From: Aphelocoma coerulescens
Taxonomy: Eukaryota; Chordata; Aves; Passeriformes; Corvidae
Reading direction: 5' to 3'
Length of the DNA stretch: 64,000 nt
Assembly: GCF_041296385.1 (NCBI RefSeq)
Contig: NC_091022.1
Coordinates: 19,797,967 to 19,861,966, forward strand
Shown piece after piece: positions 61,501-64,000 of the stretch; the stretch's first letter is position 1, and the number at the start of each line of letters is the position of its first letter. The notes beneath the pieces were generated by a model. It made no database searches and had not been told where the DNA came from. It saw only the letters and a program-made list of their open reading frames with translations. Position numbers and translations under genes: made by a program.

Positions 61501-64000
61501 AGCAAACTGTAATTCAATCCATCTTGCAATCCTGACAATCGAAGAAAGAACTTGTGGGAGGCCCTGTAAGCGAAAAATCAATATTGCAGCTTTGTGCCGT
61601 GCAAATGCGAATACTGCCAAATAGCAGTGCTTAGGGTAAAATGAACTGTTTTGCTCCATTTTCTCCTCTCTGAACAAATGATTTTGAAATGACAGCTTTT
61701 TTTTGGAGCTATAAAACGTCAAGCAATAACTCCCTGTGCTTTAGGCAAGTGATTGGAATAAATACCTCTTGGCAAGAGGTGCAATGACTTAGGACTGAAA
61801 TTCATTTACATTCAGGAGATAATTCCCGATAAACAGATGCACTGCCACAGGATGGAAGTCTGAACAACCTGCATCTGAATGCTTCAGCATCATCCCAGAG
61901 TTTTTTAGATGTAAGTATGTGGCTCTGTCAATAATTACTGCTGTCACCAGTAACTGTGTATCTCCAATGCAATTCCACATGAGCATTCCCAATACTGTAT
62001 TTTCTTAACCAACTTGTATTAAACCTGCTACTTGCCTTACCACACCTCGAACAAACCTATTTTGTTTGGCTGTCCTCTAGCAGCTGAAATCAACATTCCT
62101 CCTCTTCCTGCTAATTGCTTCAAGGCAAACTGTGCCCTGGATGACATCGCTCCTGCTGTCTGCCGCCCAAAACACTCCCCAATTGCAAAGGCCTTTCTGG
62201 TGCCTGGGCTGGGACTTCCAGCACAACCTAAACATTAACTCAAATAAGTGTCTGTTACCTAATGCAACATATGCTGTCTCTGATTCACTCCTGCTTGTGT
62301 ATGTTAATCAGTGCTCCATGCCAGTTTTTAATTTTTTTTTTTTTAATGGAAGAAGATTAACACCTAATGAGGAAATAAACATTATTTCTGTCCTGCTGAC
62401 CGTTTTGATTATAGAAGTTTCCTGGCAAACATATGTTTCCTGAACATTTTATCTGCTCACAAATTAGTTGAGTGCAGGCTCTTTATTGAAAGGAGAAAAT
62501 AAACTGCTTTTGTAAAATTGCATTTTTAAGAAAAAAAGGCAGAGGGGATGTTTAGTGGCAACATACAGTCTTTAACACTTTATTGATCAATCCATATAGA
62601 AAGACAAACTGAAAGGAAAAATCGCGATCAAAAATCCTCCTCTGATACTTTAGTCTATGAAATGAAAAGTACAAGTCCTATGAAAGAACTGTAACTCAGA
62701 ATCACATTTTGGAAGTACGGTAAAGTCAAATTTGGCTAAAAAAATTTAATTTAAGTTTGCAAAGCCTTATTTACCATTCCACTGGTTCCTTCAGAGAAAC
62801 TATTTGTCTTTACAAAGATAACCTAAATTTGTCAAAGTGCAAAGAAAAGTTAATAATTCACAGCATCCTGCCCACTAGCATACCATCTTTCTGAGCTGTC
62901 AGTAGTAAGAGAGTGCGCTAAGTTTGGTAGATAAAAGCAAAAAGGCACCACCACATTTGAATGTTCACCCAATAGAGAGGAAAAACAGTGGAATGTAAAC
63001 AGGCTAACATCAGTACTCGACATCAGAAGTAAGGAACCTTTGATTAAAACTTAAAGCACAGAGAAAGTCAACATGGAAGTAGAAAATTATTTCAAAGAAT
63101 GCAGATACTGGAAGAACTGAGAATCCAAAACAAATCTCTGCAGAAATAAATATATATGTCTCTGTGAGCAAGGAAATATTGCTTCTTGTGTTATTTGGCT
63201 GTAACAGAAAGGTCTTTTGAAAAGAGCACATCTTTTCAAACAGAATGTTTACAGTTGTCTCTTTCACAATCTCTTTTATTTTACCATATCATGCAACATG
63301 ATGATTTAAGTTCTACACAAGATGAAGTGATGTGTCCTGGGCAGCATTTCAATAATATATGTATAACAAATGCAAAGCCCAATGAAAACTGTGCTGAGAA
63401 TCCTCTCCCTCTCCAGTGAAGTGCCTACGTGCACACACGGGAGGGTGCACAGAGACAGCTGAACACACGTCGCCATCTGAAAATAATGCAAATGCTCAAC
63501 ATGGGCTCCTCAAAGCTTTTGTAATTCCACAGACAAGTCTCAGCATCCTGCAGCTTCTAAAGAATCCCATGAACTCTGTCAAGGAAGACTTTTCTCCTCG
63601 TCTCTCAGCACTGTATATATTTCACACAGACAAGCATGTTATTTTGTTAAACAGCTTTTAAATTATCCAATCCTGGTCAACAGATCACTACCAACTACTA
63701 CAAAAGACAGAGGCAATTTAAATGACAACTGTGCTTTCTCATTCCATCTTTGAAGGAAAAAAAGTCATTCTGGCAAGCATGTCTATTAAAAGATTACATT
63801 GGCACAGTAAGAGCTTCTGACACCACACAGAGGTCTGGAGTTCACAGCACTCAGCTCCTCTTTCAGGGAAACCCAGCAGCCGTGCACAGCCAGCCCGTGC
63901 TGCAGCCCGGCACACAAAACCCCACTGTTCAGTCGGGGTCAAAGCAGACAGGAAGGGATCATTTTAAAAATATTCTCCTACAGCTGGATTCTCTGCCATT
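58515..64000 (-). other. ADGRL2: ADGRL2 intron between the signal-peptide exon and the lectin exon (partial)
   Basis: The lectin exon's acceptor is at 58515-58516, and no signal-peptide coding segment (Met, Leu/Ile/Phe-rich core ending Glu-Gly) was found up to 64000. A GC-richer block with little AT-run content lies at about 60480-61050. The sequence near 63820-63960 is also GC-richer. Neither has CpG-island density or a recognised gene. Confidence 0.7.

Noticed and set aside
58515..64000. Search for the signal-peptide exon of ADGRL2
   Set aside because: No segment coding for a short Met-initiated hydrophobic peptide ending in Glu-Gly with a suitable donor was seen; the exon is most likely beyond the window.
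1..64000. CRISPR arrays, operons, phage or plasmid features
   Set aside because: The window is an intron-rich vertebrate locus; no regularly spaced repeats or dense same-strand open frames are present.

Overview
This is a vertebrate genomic window: one large gene on the minus strand, split into small exons with consensus GT-AG introns. There are no prokaryotic features. Two 3'-terminal fragments of CR1 LINEs and the absence of any mammalian-type SINE or LINE point to a sauropsid, most likely a bird. I cannot name the species.

The gene is ADGRL2 (latrophilin-2, LPHN2), an adhesion GPCR. I reconstructed 18 coding exons by reading the minus strand and matching phases across every junction (3,115 coding nt, about 1,038 codons). 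In transcript order: rhamnose-binding-type lectin domain (58301-58514, 37762-37871); a 15-nt microexon encoding the KVEQK insert (33072-33086); the olfactomedin domain in one 801-nt exon (31335-32135); the Ser/Thr/Pro linker and start of the hormone-receptor motif (23239-23535); the rest of the HormR (22593-22696); the GAIN domain (21565-21750, 19873-19911, 16801-16984, 14793-14915, 14338-14543); the GPS and tethered agonist (13080-13253); TM1-TM2 (11834-12043); TM3-TM4 (10646-10866); ECL2/TM5 (9301-9367); TM5 end and ICL3 (1292-1383); and two tandem ICL3 cassette microexons (390-434, 75-101).

The gene is incomplete at both ends. The signal-peptide exon must lie beyond 64000. TM6, TM7 and the cytoplasmic tail lie beyond position 1. 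Everything else is intron or upstream intron. It is AT-rich and mostly featureless by eye, with simple repeats, the two CR1 fragments (both antisense to the gene), an orphan open frame at 43354-43532 and a GC-richer block near 60.5-61.0 kb.

The encoded receptor sits at synapses and cell contacts. Its lectin and olfactomedin domains bind teneurins and FLRTs, the GAIN domain cleaves itself at HL/T, and the released N-terminus of the membrane fragment activates the seven-helix domain. The alternative-splicing hardware is the most notable part of the window: three microexons at the two places where latrophilin function is known to be tuned (teneurin binding and G-protein coupling), with candidate RBFOX, PTB and SRRM4 motifs beside them. 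I found no convincing undescribed system.
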